64,000 nucleotides of DNA, from assembly GCA_028274465.1 (NCBI GenBank), contig CM051455.1:46765129-46829128 (forward strand), given 5' to 3'. The first letter of the stretch is position 1, and every line of letters starts with the position of its first letter. Source of the stretch: Plantago ovata (lineage: Eukaryota; Streptophyta; Magnoliopsida; Lamiales; Plantaginaceae). This document shows, piece by piece, positions 20,861 through 33,697 of the stretch. Under the pieces are notes generated by a model. It was not told the DNA's origin and did no database searches. It saw only the letters and a list, made by a program, of their open reading frames with translations. The position numbers and the translations under genes are program-made.

Positions 20861-22128
20861 CAGAAAGAGGAATAGAAGCGAACCCCGAAAAGATAAAGGC
20901 CATCCTCGACCTTCCCCAACCTCAGTCCATCAATGAGGTGCAACAATTGGTCGGAAAATCAATTGCATTGAGTAGATTCATCTCAAGGTCCGCCGAGAAA
21001 AATCTACCCTTTTTCAAGGTATTGAGAAAGAGCAGCCACTTCGAGTGGACAAAGGAGTGCGAGGAAGCCTTCGAGAAGCTGAAAGAATACCTACTCGCTC
21101 CCCCTCTATTGTCAAAGCCCGTGGACGGAGAGGTACTCTATCTGTACTTAGCAGCAACCGGGGAAGCTATCAGCTCGGTTTTGGTACGAATCCAAGGGAA
21201 CGACCACTTGCCCATCTACTACTTGAGCAAAGTACTTGCCGGAGCTGAAACGCGGTACATGGATATCGAGAGGCTTTTCTTTGCCCTCGTTTATACGGCA
21301 AGGAGGCTAAAACCCTACTTTGGGGCTCACAAGGTTGTTGTTTTGACAAAGCAACCTCTCAAGCAAGTCCTCGGAAAGCCGGAAAATTCGGGAAGAATGG
21401 CAAGGTGGGCGATTGAACTAAGCGAGTACGACATCGACTACCAAGCACCAGTAGCCAAAAAAGCACAAGTCATAGCCGACTTCCTCGTGGAGTATCCCTC
21501 AAAGGGAACTTCAGAGGAAAACTCTTCAGCAACAAAGAGCGCTATGATGATGGTCGAAGAGCAGCCCCATCAAAACAACCCGATGCAAGCTCTAGAGGAT
21601 GCTTTAAAAGAGCTTAAGGCAATGTCCCAAACCAAAAGGAAGAGGCATGAAGTGTTCCTGACAGAGAAAACCGACGAGCCAAAGGGTGCGGAGACCGTCT
21701 CTCCAAAACCCAAAGAGCTAGTCGACCACGGAGACGTCTGGATTCTTCATGTTGATGGATCCTCGTCAGGAAAAAATGGCGGGATAGGAATATACTTCAA
21801 GAGTCCCGGAGGGGCTGAACTAGAGTACGCCGTTACTCTTAGTTTCCCGGTCTCCAACAATGAAGCAGAATATGAGGCCATCCTCATCGCTCTACGTATG
21901 GCAAAATCATTGGAAGTGAAGAAGCTACATCTCTTCACCGATTCTCAACTGGCCGAGAAGCAATCTCGGGGAAATTCAGAACCAAGAAAGACTCACTTGC
22001 TGAGTACAAGAGCGCCATCACGGAAGAAATTCAAAAGTTTGAAAGCTGTGAGATTGAAAAATTCTCAAGAGATCTCAATCAAAGGGCAGATGCCCTATCA
22101 AAGTATGCTTCAGCCTCGGAGGAGTTGA
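20861..22128 (+). pseudogene. RT thumb plus dual RNase H of the Tat element
   Basis: The RT thumb (NPEKIKAILDLPQP) is followed by a Ty3-type RNase H (LPIYYLSKVLAGAETRY and a KPYFGAHKVVVLT-like segment). After a linker comes a second RNase H of archaeal type with ILHVDGSSSGKNGGIGIY, NNEAEYEAILIAL and FTDSQL. Two RNase H domains in one polyprotein are diagnostic of the Tat lineage. Broken. Confidence 0.85.
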
Positions 22129-22138
22129 TACCCGGAAT

Positions 22139-23420
22139 GTGATACTCATGAGGATCAATGCATCATCTCTGTGGTCATCAAAGCCAAACGTCTTGGCAAT
22201 TGACGATCAACCGAATTGGATGCAAGAGATAACAACATACCTCAAAAATGGTAGCCTTCCTCGAGACAAGGCCGAAGCAAGAAGAGTCAAGGGGAAAGCT
22301 CCCCGATACATCATGCAAGGAGACTACTTGTACAAAAGATCTTTCGAGGGAGTCTACTTGAGATGCGTCGCCGAGCATGAAGTTCAAAAACTTCTTGGAG
22401 AAATGCATCGAGGAAGTTGCGGCGACCATGCCGGAGGAAGAACCCTCGCCCAAAAAGTCATTCGACAAGGATACTACTGGCCCACTATTCGCGAAGACGC
22501 TGCCCAATTTGTGAGAAAGTGCGAGGAGTGTCAATTGCACGCCAATTTGATCAACGTCCCGGCGAAACCTCTCATGCCCATCGCCATCACTTGCCCTTTT
22601 GACATATGGGGCATCGACATAGTCGGTCCCTTCCCAAGAGGTACGGGTCAAAAGAAGTTCATCATCGTTGCTGTCGAATACTTTAGCAAGTGGGCGGAAG
22701 TTGAGGCAGTCTCCACCATCACCGAACAAAGAGTCATGAACTTCGTCTGGAGGAACATCGTGTGTCGATTTGGCTTGCCAAGGGTCCTCATCTCAGATAA
22801 TGGTGCTCAATTTTGTGGCCAAAGATTCAATGAATGGTGCACGGAAATGAAGATTGAGAGGAGGTATACCTCTGTAGGACATCCTCAATCCAATGGGCAA
22901 ACAGAAGCCGTCAACAAAATCCTCGTCAACAACTTGCAGAAGAGGTTCGCTACCAATAGGGACTGGGTCGACGAGCTTGATGGAGTGGTGTGGGCATACC
23001 GCACTACTTCAAAAACAGCTACGAGAGAGACTCCCTTCTCGCTAGTTTATGGGCCGAGGCGGTCATACCAGCAGAAGTGGCGGTGGAAACCCTCAGAATC
23101 CAAGGGTACCAACCCGAGGACAATCATACAGAGAGACTCTTCGACCTCGAGACAATCAGTGAATCGAGGACCAACGCCTTGGCCAATATCCTCAGATATC
23201 AAGCACTCATCGCGAAGACCTACAACAAAGGCGTAAGAGAAAGAGACTTCCAAGTGGAGACCTAGTACTCCGAAGAGCAGACATCTTGGGCAAAGTTGGG
23301 AAGATGCAACCCAATTGGGAAGGCCCCTACAAGATAATTGAAGCAAGGTCCAACGGAAGTTATCGTCTTCAAGACATGGAGGGAAGGGTATTGAAGAACC
23401 CATGGAACACTTCTAACCTC
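22139..23420 (+). pseudogene. Tat-type integrase region
   Basis: The HHCC zinc-binding segment (MHRGSCGDHAGGRTLAQKV followed by RKCEECQ) precedes the DDE core, visible as WGIDIVGPFP, LISDNGAQFCG and NGQTEAVNK. This enzyme inserts the DNA copy. The C-terminal tail continues to about 23420 in more than one frame, so it is treated as broken. Confidence 0.87.
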
Positions 23421-24164
23421 CAGAGATTCTACGCTTGAAGTTGTAGGAAGAAAAAGCTTTTGAAAACCTATGTGGAAGGCCCACTGATCGAGGAGGGTTC
23501 TCACTGATCCAAGTGAGAGGTACCCCTTGCTTTTGTTAAAAAGTCATTGTAAGCAAGCTGGCCGAGGAGCCCCCATTGTAATTGTATTTCCGACAAATCA
23601 ATGCAATGTCTACGTCTCAAAACTTGTTCAATTTTAGAACTATTATGCTGCTATTCATTATGAAAACCTACTCGATTTGCATATTGGAACCGGCGAGCGG
23701 AAGGAGATCGAGGAAACTAAAATCGATTTCGCCCAACACTTAGATTTTTCTTGATTTTTAAAGGAAATCGAGGAGCGCTGCAACTATATCACAAGTTCGA
23801 ACAATATCAACCAAGTTGTTAACGAAGAATATCTTGCCATTTTATGTCTCGAGGAGAGAGGCTACTCGATCCTCACTTACTTGTATTTGACTACTCTATT
23901 CGAGTTATACGTCATAACTACGGAGCAAGTAGGAAAATGCTAAGTACAGAAAACAAATCGAGGAGCAAATTGCATTGAGACAAGACAAGAAAACATACAT
24001 TATGTTACAATACAACATGGATCGAGTACGCCACAAAGGGCCGAATGACACATTATTGAGTATGCCACAAGGGGCCGAATAGCAAGTTAAGAAAACAGGA
24101 AATTGTTCAGAAAAAACTTGAAAAATTACAAGTACAAATATTAACCGAGCATACTCGGCCTTGT
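23421..24164. other. Spacer between integrase and the antisense ORF
   Basis: Non-coding as far as I can see. The word cgaggag recurs many times (about 23500, 23560, 23710, 23770, 23850, 23960), which also recurs in the gag and protease coding; no function assigned. Confidence 0.55.
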
Positions 24165-25531
24165 TCAACGGGTCCGGCTCGCGGAGAACTCACTCTGGTT
24201 GGCAGGCACGCTGCTCGTTGAGGCACCGGCTCGAGGAGGGCTGTTCGGGTTGTGCAAAGTCGCGTCGCCACCCTTCTCGCGCGCCTCCCTTATAGCACCA
24301 GCATGGGCGGTCAGCTCCGGCTCCACAAAGCCCTCTCCGCGCCCCATCACCGGTTTGTTCAGCTGAATCCAATTGGCGTTTCGGAGAGGAGCCTTCTCGA
24401 ACGGAAGAAGGAGACCGGCCCGGATGCACTCGGGGACCCACCGGGGGAGATATGAAGGCTTACTAGGGTAAGGCACATCCGGATCCGTAACAAGCTCCCC
24501 GAACTCGCATGCATGATGCATCTCATCGCTAGGGATCTCATCGGGATACCGGGTCATGTCATCGCGCCTCCCGCATGCATGTCATCTCGAGCATCCACAT
24601 CAAAATCCTCGGGAAGGAGCTTCACCCTCTTCAGCTGCCCGATGCAGGAGAAGAAACCCTCCTCGCGAGCGGTGTCCCTGATGTCCTGGGTAGCCAGCTT
24701 GTAAGTGGCGGACTCCATGAAGTCCCGGGCTGTCTCGAGCCGACTACCGACGAGGAAGGATAGCACACTGTCCTTGAATTTTTGCATACATTGCGACAGA
24801 GTGGAGTACCCGCCTTTGTAACTCAGGGCTCGCTGCTTCTCCTGGCCAATTCCCTCTCGAGCTGGTCCACTTTCTCATGGGACTTGCGCACCTCCTCGTT
24901 CGCCACCTGGGCCTTTGCCTTTCGGCCGCCACCGTCTTCTCCAGCTCCTCGATCACTTGGCCTATGTCGGAGCGATCCGCGCAACATTAGCGTACGCCTC
25001 CTTGATATGCTCGAGCTGCAACAGTTCGAAGAAGTCAGATTTTGCAAAAGCGAGAAGGAAACAAATTATACTTGTGAAAATTTCGTATAAGATTTACCTG
25101 AAGAGCGCAGAGGCTCAATTCATGAGCGCGATCCAGCTCGGACATCTGAACGAACCGCTTTATTTCGGCCTCGCGGTCGACATCCAGAGCGGCCGTCCCC
25201 TTCTTGCGAGCAGGCTGGTCGCTCGCCCCAAGTTCAAGCTGCCTCTTCGCGCCGGCTCGTTTTGCAGGAGGAGCCCGGTCCTTAGGACGCTTTTCCGGGT
25301 TACCTTGATCGGCCTCCCCGGTCTTCTTGGCAGCGGCCGCATCTTCCGCAGCCTTTCTCTTGACGGCCTCCAAGGGGTCCTCGATTGTCGCGAGCCCTCC
25401 TTAGCCAGTGCGTCGCGATGCTCCGCGGCATTCTTAGGATGGCTAATGTCCAAAGACCGAGGATCTCGTGGTCTTACCAGCCAATCGCTGTTTGCGCCTT
25501 GCTCCTCCTTGGCTTCCAACGTCTTTGACAT
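24165..25531 (-). CDS. Antisense accessory ORF of the Tat element (fragmented)
   Basis: A set of minus-strand open segments (25531-25160, 25373-25035, 24956-24744, 24787-24554, 24557-24165) fills the space between integrase and the missing 3' LTR. Tat-lineage elements such as Grande are known to carry such antisense ORFs. The N-terminal part is Lys/Ala-rich (KRKAAEDAAAAKK, nuclear-signal-like), the middle looks coiled-coil, and the C-terminal part includes FMESATYKL and LPRWVPECIRAGLLL. A GT-AG intron of about 82 nt is plausible at 25016-25097 (cttcag/gtaaat donor, gttgcag acceptor). Function unknown. It appears broken as well as spliced. Confidence 0.6.
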
Positions 25532-25582
25532 GATCCAAGTGAACCAGTACTCTGCAAGATCGAAGAGGAGAAAATGGTTAGC

Positions 25583-25682
25583 NNNNNNNNNNNNNNNNNN
25601 NNNNNNNNNNNNNNNNNNNNNNNNNNNNNNNNNNNNNNNNNNNNNNNNNNNNNNNNNNNNNNNNNNNNNNNNNNNNNNNNNN
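25583..25682. other. Assembly gap, 100 N
   Basis: 100 N. Left of it is the Tat antisense ORF; right of it the sequence starts in the middle of a Tekay-like LTR, the first base of the 9.35-kb repeated segment. Confidence 0.98.
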
Positions 25683-28592
25683 CCCCTGTAATTGTAAAAT
25701 GACGTTTTTACCCCTGAACAGATTCTGGATGGTAAATGATTAGTTGGACTGTTGATTGAAGTTGACTTTTGCCCTTCCTATCTTTGGTTGTGAAACTGTG
25801 CTAAACTTTTCGTATTTCAAACTAATTGACCTTCAAGTCCTTTTTCTTTAAACCTTTGTAACTGCTTGGGGGCTACCATAGTTCGTTTAGTGCAAACTAG
25901 TTCAACCTTAAGGCACTGAGTTCGAGCCCCACCTTTGACGCCTTTTCTTTTAATATTTATTTTCACCGTCTAGACTTCCGTTTCGACTTTTAGTTAGTAA
26001 CGATAGTCTCTTTGTCTAGGTGATTCGTCCGTTGCTCCGTGACTTTCTATTCTCTCTGTGGTTCTTGCTCGCCGGCATTTAAGGTGAGTGTTTCTATCTG
26101 TTTTCAAAACCAAGGAAGTTATGTGTTACCTGTGTATTGTATGATTGTGTTTATTGTCTGTTCCTGTCTCTTATGTAACCTATATGCATGTTAATTACAT
26201 CAGCATAATTGCACGTTCACAATACTATGCATGACACCTTGGCACCGAGCTTTGATCATTGTACTGTACTATTGCATGTTATTGTTTGCTTGTCTGACTA
26301 CCTCTTCAACTGACTACTGTTTTCTTAACTACCAATTTTTACTAACACCCTCTCGGTTTCCGAGCACTGTTTTACTGTTAACTGTTGACCGGTCGATTAG
26401 GTTGATGAGTAGGTAGGCTTGGGTAGTGTTGACTATCAGGTTTATTTATGAGTCGCCTAGTCTAATCCCTTAAGACGCGAGGCTGAAGACGCTGAGGTCT
26501 ATTTGGGTCGTAGGACTTTTCCTGAACGTACGCAGGACACTGTACTGGCTAGAATTGATCTTTCTAGACGGGGTGATAAGGGCTATTGGGAGTAGGAGCA
26601 ATAAGGCGGGTTGCACCAACTGTTATTATACTGTTTCCAAAAGAACTGACTACTGTTTCTCACTGCTGAACTGTTACTGTACTGCTTTCAAAACAACTGA
26701 CTGACTGTTTCCGACTCTTGAGCTGATTGATCTACTTGTCTTCTAAATTGATTGTGTACTGTTCATATGTTATTGTTGCTCAAGTTTACTGCTTGTACTT
26801 TGCCTATCTGTCTTTAAACTGAAATCTTTTCTACAAATATGCATGAAATTAACCTTGCATGAACACCACTGAGATCCTTTATCTCACCACTCTTTTCAAA
26901 ATACCTCCTTGTAGGTTCGACTTCCGATGAGCTCTAGTAGGCGTCTGGCGACTCGAGAGTGTGGGGGTTTATTTGCGTTGGGTTATTTAATTAAAGAAGA
27001 AACTTTTTCTTCAGTTGTCTTTTCGATTGAACTTAGTTAAATTTTAGCTTCCGCGTTTATTTTCTATTTGAATTGTAAGCTCGTTTGAGAGCCAAAACCT
27101 TACTTACCATTATTTTTAAAGACCGTTCGATTTTCCGATTTAAATATTATATTCAAATTTCGGTACCGTTACAGTTGGTATCAGAGCTTGAGTGCAAACT
27201 CAAGCTTTCTAGGATAAGATCTTCTGGCCTTTGGGGTGTGTGTGTGAGGGTCCGAGTCGCTGCATAGATTGAGTGGTCATTGTTCTGTCACTTTTACTGT
27301 CTAGTTTTCCGAAATAACTCTGAGCCGCTCTATTGTTGAGTTTTCGAGACTGCCTTACTGTTGCCCTTTGACAGAGTTACTGACTTGTTGGCTCCGCACT
27401 TGTCCTAAAGAATTTGAATGACTTATATGTTTGGTTTAGATGGATCTTCGTGCTTTCTCTTTCTGCATGATACTACATTTGACAATGTTCGCTTTAACTG
27501 ATACAGTCCGACTGATTTTGATGCTTTAGTTAATTGCACGATGTTCTGTTTGGAAATATGTTACTTCATGATGTTACTAAATGCATACTTTTGTTTTAAA
27601 CACTTATTTATGCAATAGTTTTACTTATTGTAGTTGATATATGTTCTTGCTTGCATCTGTCATATAGAGGTCTGTTGTTTAACCAAAGTCGACATAAATC
27701 ACTGACAGGCGGCCGACTGTTTTGTGATTCATGTTAACCGAGGTCAAATGACTGGTCACTTTATGAGAGAACACTTTGAGGTATTACTTGTTTAATGTCC
27801 TTTTTATACTTTTTCTGCATCATTTGAATTTGTTACATTTGCTTTATCATTTCATTTTCAATTTATGTCTGCCTTGCATGCTAGGTTAGACTCACTCGAG
27901 GATTTGCCTAATGACCTTAGCATTAATGCTTATTTTTGCATTTCTCTTTCTCGTTTACATTAGATTACTTTAAGTTAGTGCCTTAGTTCACGTTTATGCC
28001 TTTAGTTATTCACTTTTGAGGATGTTAAATAATTACCGATTTTAGACTATTTACGCTTAAGTAAGTCGAACTCGCAAAGGCCCCAACGTCAACCGCCACC
28101 TCAGGCAACCACATCAATGATGCTAATCGAGAACCGATAGAACATGTGATCGCATCTCTATATGCGAAGTAAAGTAGCACGTGTTAATACGCCATCGTTT
28201 CGACCACAACAAGAGACTCTGATGTAATCAGTTGCTGAGTAGTTCAATTCATATGGAGTTTGAAGTTCGAAGATTCACGACTTCTTGTTCTTTTACCCGT
28301 TAGAATTTCGTTAATTAAGTTTCGAGGACGAAACTTCTTTTAAGGGGGGTGGAGTGTAACATCCCGTATTTTCTATTCGTTTAAATTAATTAATTATCGA
28401 GTGATTTAATTATTTGATAATTTAATTAATTTTTCCCGCGTTATCGAATTTAAATCAGAAAGTTCAACTGATTAGTGAATCGTTTGCAATTTGACAATGG
28501 GCTACTAAAAGCTGAAATTTGAATTTCCTTAGCCCATTCAGCAAACCCAATTCTTGTGGCCCAAGGCCCATTCATCAAAATCTGACCTAAAA
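25683..28592 (+). mobile_element. Tekay/Del-like LTR shell without coding, copy 1
   Basis: The same element as 52175-55652 but with the left part of the 5' LTR lost in the gap: LTR to 27173, PBS 27176-27189, non-coding interior, polypurine tract just before 28355, 3' LTR fragment from 28355. Confidence 0.85.
27176..27189 (+). other. Primer-binding site, initiator tRNA-Met type, copy 1
   Basis: Same TGGTATCAGAGCTT motif, two bases after the end of the partial 5' LTR. Confidence 0.88.
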
Positions 28593-31168
28593 TCTGTGTA
28601 GTTGGTATACCTCATTGAAGGAGATCTCCTGGGAGGGATTCTCTTGTCTCGGTAGTCGTCTCGAAGAGGACCTCCTTTCGAGGAGCCTTCCTTGACCAGC
28701 CCATAGTTTTGCTTTTGGTCTCTTCTCTGCTTTCCATTGTTTTGTTGTCCTGGAGGGTAATCCTTCTCTCTTTCTTTCTCTTTGCCTTTGTCTCTTGGAG
28801 GGTTTGCCCTCACAGGGACAGTCTCTCGAAACTCTTCCGCATCCTAGAATTCTTTGCAAACTTCTCTAAGTTGGGATTCACTTGTCACTATTTTCGAGGA
28901 AAGCTCTTCTTTGAACCTGATGTTGGTAGTGTTACCATACAAGTAATCTTTTCTTTCATTGATGGAATGCTCTTCCACTTGGAGGGCAGCCTCATGAAAC
29001 CTATTGATGAAGTCTCTGAGATCTTCATTAGGTTTTTGAACAATTTGGGCCAAGTACCTCACTCTTCTTTTGGTATTCATCACCTTCTCGAACCTTTTGC
29101 AGAATTCTTGACCAAGCTCCTTGTAGGACTTGATCGAGCGAGAAGGGATACGCGACCACCATCTCATTGCTTCACCCATGAGGTTGGCCGGGAAGACCTT
29201 GGCTTTGATTTTAGAGTCATAGCCATAAGCATCCATCTTGGCTCCAAATCTCGCGAGGTAGTCCTTGGGACAGCTTGTTCCATCGTAACTTTCTAGAGTA
29301 GGAAGGCCTCTCTCCATTCCGCCTTGGTGCCTTCTTATCTCATCGGACAATGGGCTGTCCTCTTGGTCTTGCTCCCTTTCTTGGATGTTATTTCTGAGAG
29401 CAGCTATCTGAGCATCTATCCTTGCCCTTTGAGCGTCCAGCTCTTCCAGGGAGAGAGTTCGACCAGGATTGGGCTCGACCTGCACAGGTGCGGCCAAGGT
29501 TGGCGCGACCAGGGTGGGAGCGACCATTGTTGGAGCAATCATTGTTCGAACAGCATTGTTCTCGTCCATAGCTTCAGGATGGTTCTGAGGTGTTCCTTGA
29601 TTTAGAGTAACTTGGAAAGGTTGTTCATTTTGGGGAGGAGTCCCTTGAGGCAAGATATTCTGGATGGATGCTCTTATCCGCCCATCTATCAACTCTCTCA
29701 AATCTTCGGGTGCACCTTGGGGTCCAATTCTAGATTGAACTCTTGGAGGACCAAGCCTAGAATGAACGGACCTTGTGTTAACTCTTGAGTGAGCCTCATC
29801 TTGTGCAACGTTAACCCTTGACGGGAGGGGAGCGTTGGCTAAAGATGGGGCTGGAGGGTTACCCCTAGATCTCCTTAATTCTTGTGCATGAATCTCTTGT
29901 CCTACCCTGGCTGCCTCTTGGTTACCCAAGGTACCTGAATTGTAAGTAGGAACAGTGCATAATTCCTCTCATCAAATCCATAGTCTTGTGGTCGCACTAC
30001 ATCCCATTTGGCAAGGTGAAGTGCATTCCTAGCTAGGGTGCAGGTGGATTGTTCACAATTGGTTGAGGGTGAACCACTGCCAGCGGCAAAATGTCTTGGG
30101 GAGCATTATTGGAGAGATTGAGTGCTCCAAATCCCCCACCAGCGCGTACCGCTTGAGGATTGCTTTCCGTTGTTCGCTCGTCCCTTGACGGGGTGACATG
30201 GGTGAACTGTCCTTCTACCATAGGAACATTCCTAACAACATTATCATTTGTAGGAGCCCGTGATGCTGCTGGTTGATTCCTCGGTGGATTAGTAGGGGGA
30301 CGGCCCCTTCTACGGGGTGGATCTCTGGGAGCAGCATTAGCTAGCCGATTGCTTCTTTTAGGTGGCATCTTGGAGGAATGCCTCTTGGCTCAACTAGTGG
30401 GGCAAGGGTAACCTTTTGATCGATTCCCACAGACGGCGCCAAATGTTGTAGGGTAATTTGGTACTTCTTCTAAATGCTTATTATGTCCAAAGGAATACAC
30501 TAGCTACTAAGTCCAGGGTCTTCCTTTATTCTTCAAGTCACCTCCATATTGCTCCTCGCACCTGAAATGTACTAGCAGGGGGGTTAGTGCCTCTAGCCCG
30601 GTCTGTCTATGATCAGACCGGAGGACGACTTTACGGATAGGGAGTTTGAAGTGCTTCCCTAGTTAGACAGTAGTAATGGTGGTAGGTGAACAGTAATGAT
30701 GGCTTACCTTGGGATCATAAATGAGGTCCCTTTATATAGATGTGTCATCTTGGGGTGATCCCTCATAGGATGATGACAAGTGTCCGGCTGAGATGGAATC
30801 CTCCTTAGGCCCAAGCCCAATAAGGAGGTCCATGGGCTTTGACCCAAGCATCGTTGACTAGGGTTTGGAGGGTCATATGTACTTTCTTGAAGGTGGGCCC
30901 CCTTGGACTCGACCAGGGTGGTCGGTCACCCGGTCCTCGCACCTTCTCTGGTAGAGTCTTCCTTGACATAAGGTGCTCCTCATACCTAGTGATGTTCCTC
31001 GAGCCCCACTGTAGAGTCTTGTCCTGGTAGTGCAGGAGATATGCTGGTCGAGCCACCCTTAGGTGACAGACCTATGGGTGGTCGCTCCAGCTTAAGGAAG
31101 TCTTTAAAGGCTTGCTCTTAGACCGTCCTAGTTCGTAAATACGGACTGGACATATTTTAACACCAACA
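28593..31168 (-). mobile_element. Truncated Tat-lineage fragment: 5' LTR, PBS and gag, copy 1
   Basis: Minus strand: LTR 31168-30444 (725 bp, TGTTGGTGTTAAAA to CCTACAACA), PBS 30424-30441 (TGGCGCCGTCTGTGGGAA), then gag from 30368 (MPPKRSNRLANAAP) down to about 28593, where it ends abruptly against the Tekay LTR. A different family from 16213-25582, but gag is clearly homologous (SYDGTSCPKDYLARFG, EAMRWWSRIPSRSIKSYKEL). Gag is broken at about one place. Confidence 0.87.
30444..31168 (-). repeat. LTR of the Tat fragment, copy 1
   Basis: 725 bp, with TGTTG and CAACA ends in inverted order. It resembles the LTR at 16213-16965 in its first 40 bp (tatgtccagtccg) but is otherwise diverged. Confidence 0.85.
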
Positions 31169-32040
31169 GGTCTATAAGTAATTCGGCAGGCAAGAACATA
31201 TGGATGGTGTACTACGAATTTAAATAGTTTTTCGATTCGAACACTAGGCTTTTTAATTTTAATTTTTCATTTGTAAGTTTTATGAACAACGATTTTTACA
31301 ATATCTATATATATATAATAATTCGCCCATATCCGTATATGTTTATCAAGTTTCATTTTACGTATTCAGAAATATGTGAAATTTCAACACAAAATTCCAA
31401 TGAAATATGGAGTCACTAAAGAGTTACCGAATTAAAACCATGCCAAGTTTTATGTGGAAATACCACGTGATCAAGTGGTTCTTCCACAGAAAAAACATGG
31501 CACGATTTTAATTTTTTTCTCAATAGAGACAGAGTTCAAGTATATCTAATAGTTATGAAAATAATAAATTTCGAAACCAAGTAATTTTGCCAATCTGTAA
31601 TTTTGCTCCTTACTCAAATGCCATATATGGAAAATATATTAATATCAAATATAATTACGACAAGATGGTAATAATAATATAAAAATACTTAGTCGAATAT
31701 ATTATAGTTAACTAATTATTATTACTTTCGCCCCACTCATAATCTATTTAGGAAATCATATCAAAAGTAAATCTCGAATTTAAATTATTTCTGTAAGAAA
31801 TATCATAACAAATTTATTTTAAATCGAGTTTTAAATAATATATTTAACTGATTATTGTTACTTGCGTCCCACCCAAATTTCAACTTAGGAAACCAAATCA
31901 CAATTAAATCTATATTATTATTTCTTTCTATAATAAATAAACTTGCTCCACACCCAACTTCAATATAAGGAATGCATATTAATTACGAATTAGAATATAA
32001 TATCTTATTTAAAAGTCAATATACACAATATAATTTTCAT
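31169..32040. other. AT-rich flank upstream of the RPA-like gene, copy 1
   Basis: No gene seen. It holds two diverged local repeats (ctaattattattactttcgccccactc around 31710 and ctgattattgttacttgcgtcccaccc around 31848) that look like an old tandem duplication. The copy-2 equivalent is 58228-59100. Confidence 0.6.
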
Positions 32041-32059
32041 ATTTCTCCGGTAGTAAGTG

Positions 32060-32067
32060 TATAAATA
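32060..32067 (+). promoter_or_regulatory. TATA box of the RPA-like gene, copy 1
   Basis: tataaata about 80 bp upstream of the ATG at 32149. The copy-2 equivalent is about 59120-59127. Confidence 0.5.
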
Positions 32068-32148
32068 CAACTCAGGTACCTTAGTATTCTACTCACATCG
32101 AGATAATTCCCAGTATTGTAAGAAAAAACAAAAACTGAGTAGCAACAA

Positions 32149-33697
32149 ATGGAGTTTGTTTTGGTACAAGATTTAACAAAAAATACAACATAGTGCTCAA
32201 TCTTAGTGAAGGTTTTGAGAGTTTGGTTTACACAGGATACAAACAAGAACAACGTCGGCATAGAAGCAATTTTAATTGACACTGAGGTACTGTTTACTTT
32301 TAAATATGACTTTTTTTACTACTTTAATACTGCTCATACTAAATTAACTCATATACATACAGGGATCAATAATCTCAGCGACGGGTCGGAAAAATGCTAT
32401 GATTAGGCTCAGGAATACAATAGTGGAAGGAGCCACGGTGATAATCGAAGATTTTCACGTGGAGGTTAATGGGCAGCCAAGGTTTGCCAAGGCCAAGGTA
32501 AACTGCCCTTGGAAAATTGTTCTCAATACAGGTACGAGAAGTCGTACAACCCTACCTGATGAGAACATTTCATTAAATGGTTTCAACTTGGTTGCATTTG
32601 ATGAATTGGATAAGCATGATGACAAGTTTTTCGTCGGTAAGAAACTTTTATGTTGTTAAAATTAAAGATACCACTCTCAGTTGCAAGACTAAACACGTAT
32701 TATGCAGATGTTATTGGAAGAATCACCAAGATTGGTGATTTCACTTTCGTGGAAAAAGCCAAGGCTAAGAAAATGCAACTACATATAGTAGATGAAAGAA
32801 ATCAGAAGCTCAATTTGATATTGTGGGAATCTTATGCAGAGAGGGTTCATCAGTTGTACGAGTCAACTGAAGAAAAACCCGAGGGTCTCAACATAATTCT
32901 GCAATTTGGACACAAGTATACATGGAGGAGTAAGTTCTTTCTATGGTTTAAAACATGACAAGAATCCATACAAATTTCTATTACTAATCGTTCTAAATTA
33001 TTCATTGCAGGTGAGAACCATGTTCAGTCCACAGTTAATGCAACTAAACTGTGGATCAACAGTGCTCTCCCTGAATTTGAAGAGTTCAATTTGAAGTAAA
33101 TACTCTGAACTTTACCAATCAACTTTATTTTTTGTATCTCATGCTGATTTATATTTTTCATATTTACAGAAAAAAAGAAGGTGGTTCAGCAAGAAGCTCC
33201 ATTACCCATTTAAGTTCAAGCCGTTCATTGAGCGAGAAGGAATGGCTCAATGCGGCCAACCATAGGACTGTAAAGTGGCTCAGCACATGCACCGTGGTAC
33301 TTAAAAATCTTACACTTATAGTTTTAAAATACTTTCAAAAGTATTAGATTTTTAATTTATAGTGCTAATGTGCATATGTTTGCAGGCTGGATTCTATATA
33401 TGCTATGTTTACTTTATCTCCGTTATAGATGATGTACCATGGAACTATGTTGCTTGCTCAAGATGCAATGGCTCAGCTAAGGATAAAAAGGTTGGGGATG
33501 AATGTCATGGGAAGGGATGCAATGGAAAAACTATTGAAAATATTACTCCAAGGTATAAGTTATGTGCAAAATATTTTACACATGCAAAATAAGTTTAGTG
33601 TGATCTTTAAATGTATACTAATCGTTTCAAAAGAAATAAACAGGACAAAGGTTTTGTTTTATGCAAGGGGCAAAAATAAGGATCCTGTTAAAGTAAT
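32149..33697 (+). pseudogene. RPA70/RFA1-like OB-fold gene with early stop, copy 1
   Basis: Resembles plant replication protein A large-subunit-like proteins, which bind single-stranded DNA. Exons with matching phases and GT-AG borders: 32149-32286, 32363-32636, 32708-32929, 33011-33095, 33170-33296, 33386-33552, then from about 33644. The N-terminal OB fold includes LVKVLRVWF and GIEAILIDTEG; a second OB fold has GRITKIGDF and LWESYAERV. The C-terminal zinc ribbon reads VPWNYVACSRC with Cys spacing C-x2-C-x12-C-x4-C. Codon 15 is TAG where the family usually has Trp, and a Tekay-like LTR cuts the 3' end at 33698. It could be a decayed host gene or a gene carried by a Helitron. Confidence 0.75.

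Larger units (their letters stand above)
16213..25582 (+). mobile_element. Tat-lineage Ty3/Gypsy element, broken, 3' end lost in gap
   Basis: Order on the plus strand: LTR (16213-16965), PBS, gag, aspartic protease, reverse transcriptase, Ty3 RNase H, a second archaeal-type RNase H, integrase, spacer, antisense ORF, gap. The dual RNase H and the antisense ORF after integrase are Tat-lineage traits. The reading frames are broken in about five places, so it is a fossil. The 3' LTR is not visible, so its age cannot be read from LTR divergence. Confidence 0.92.

Noticed and set aside
28538-28813. Lys/Arg-rich ORF as an independent small gene
   Set aside because: It is the C-terminal part of the truncated Tat gag, homologous to the stretch near 18600-18800.
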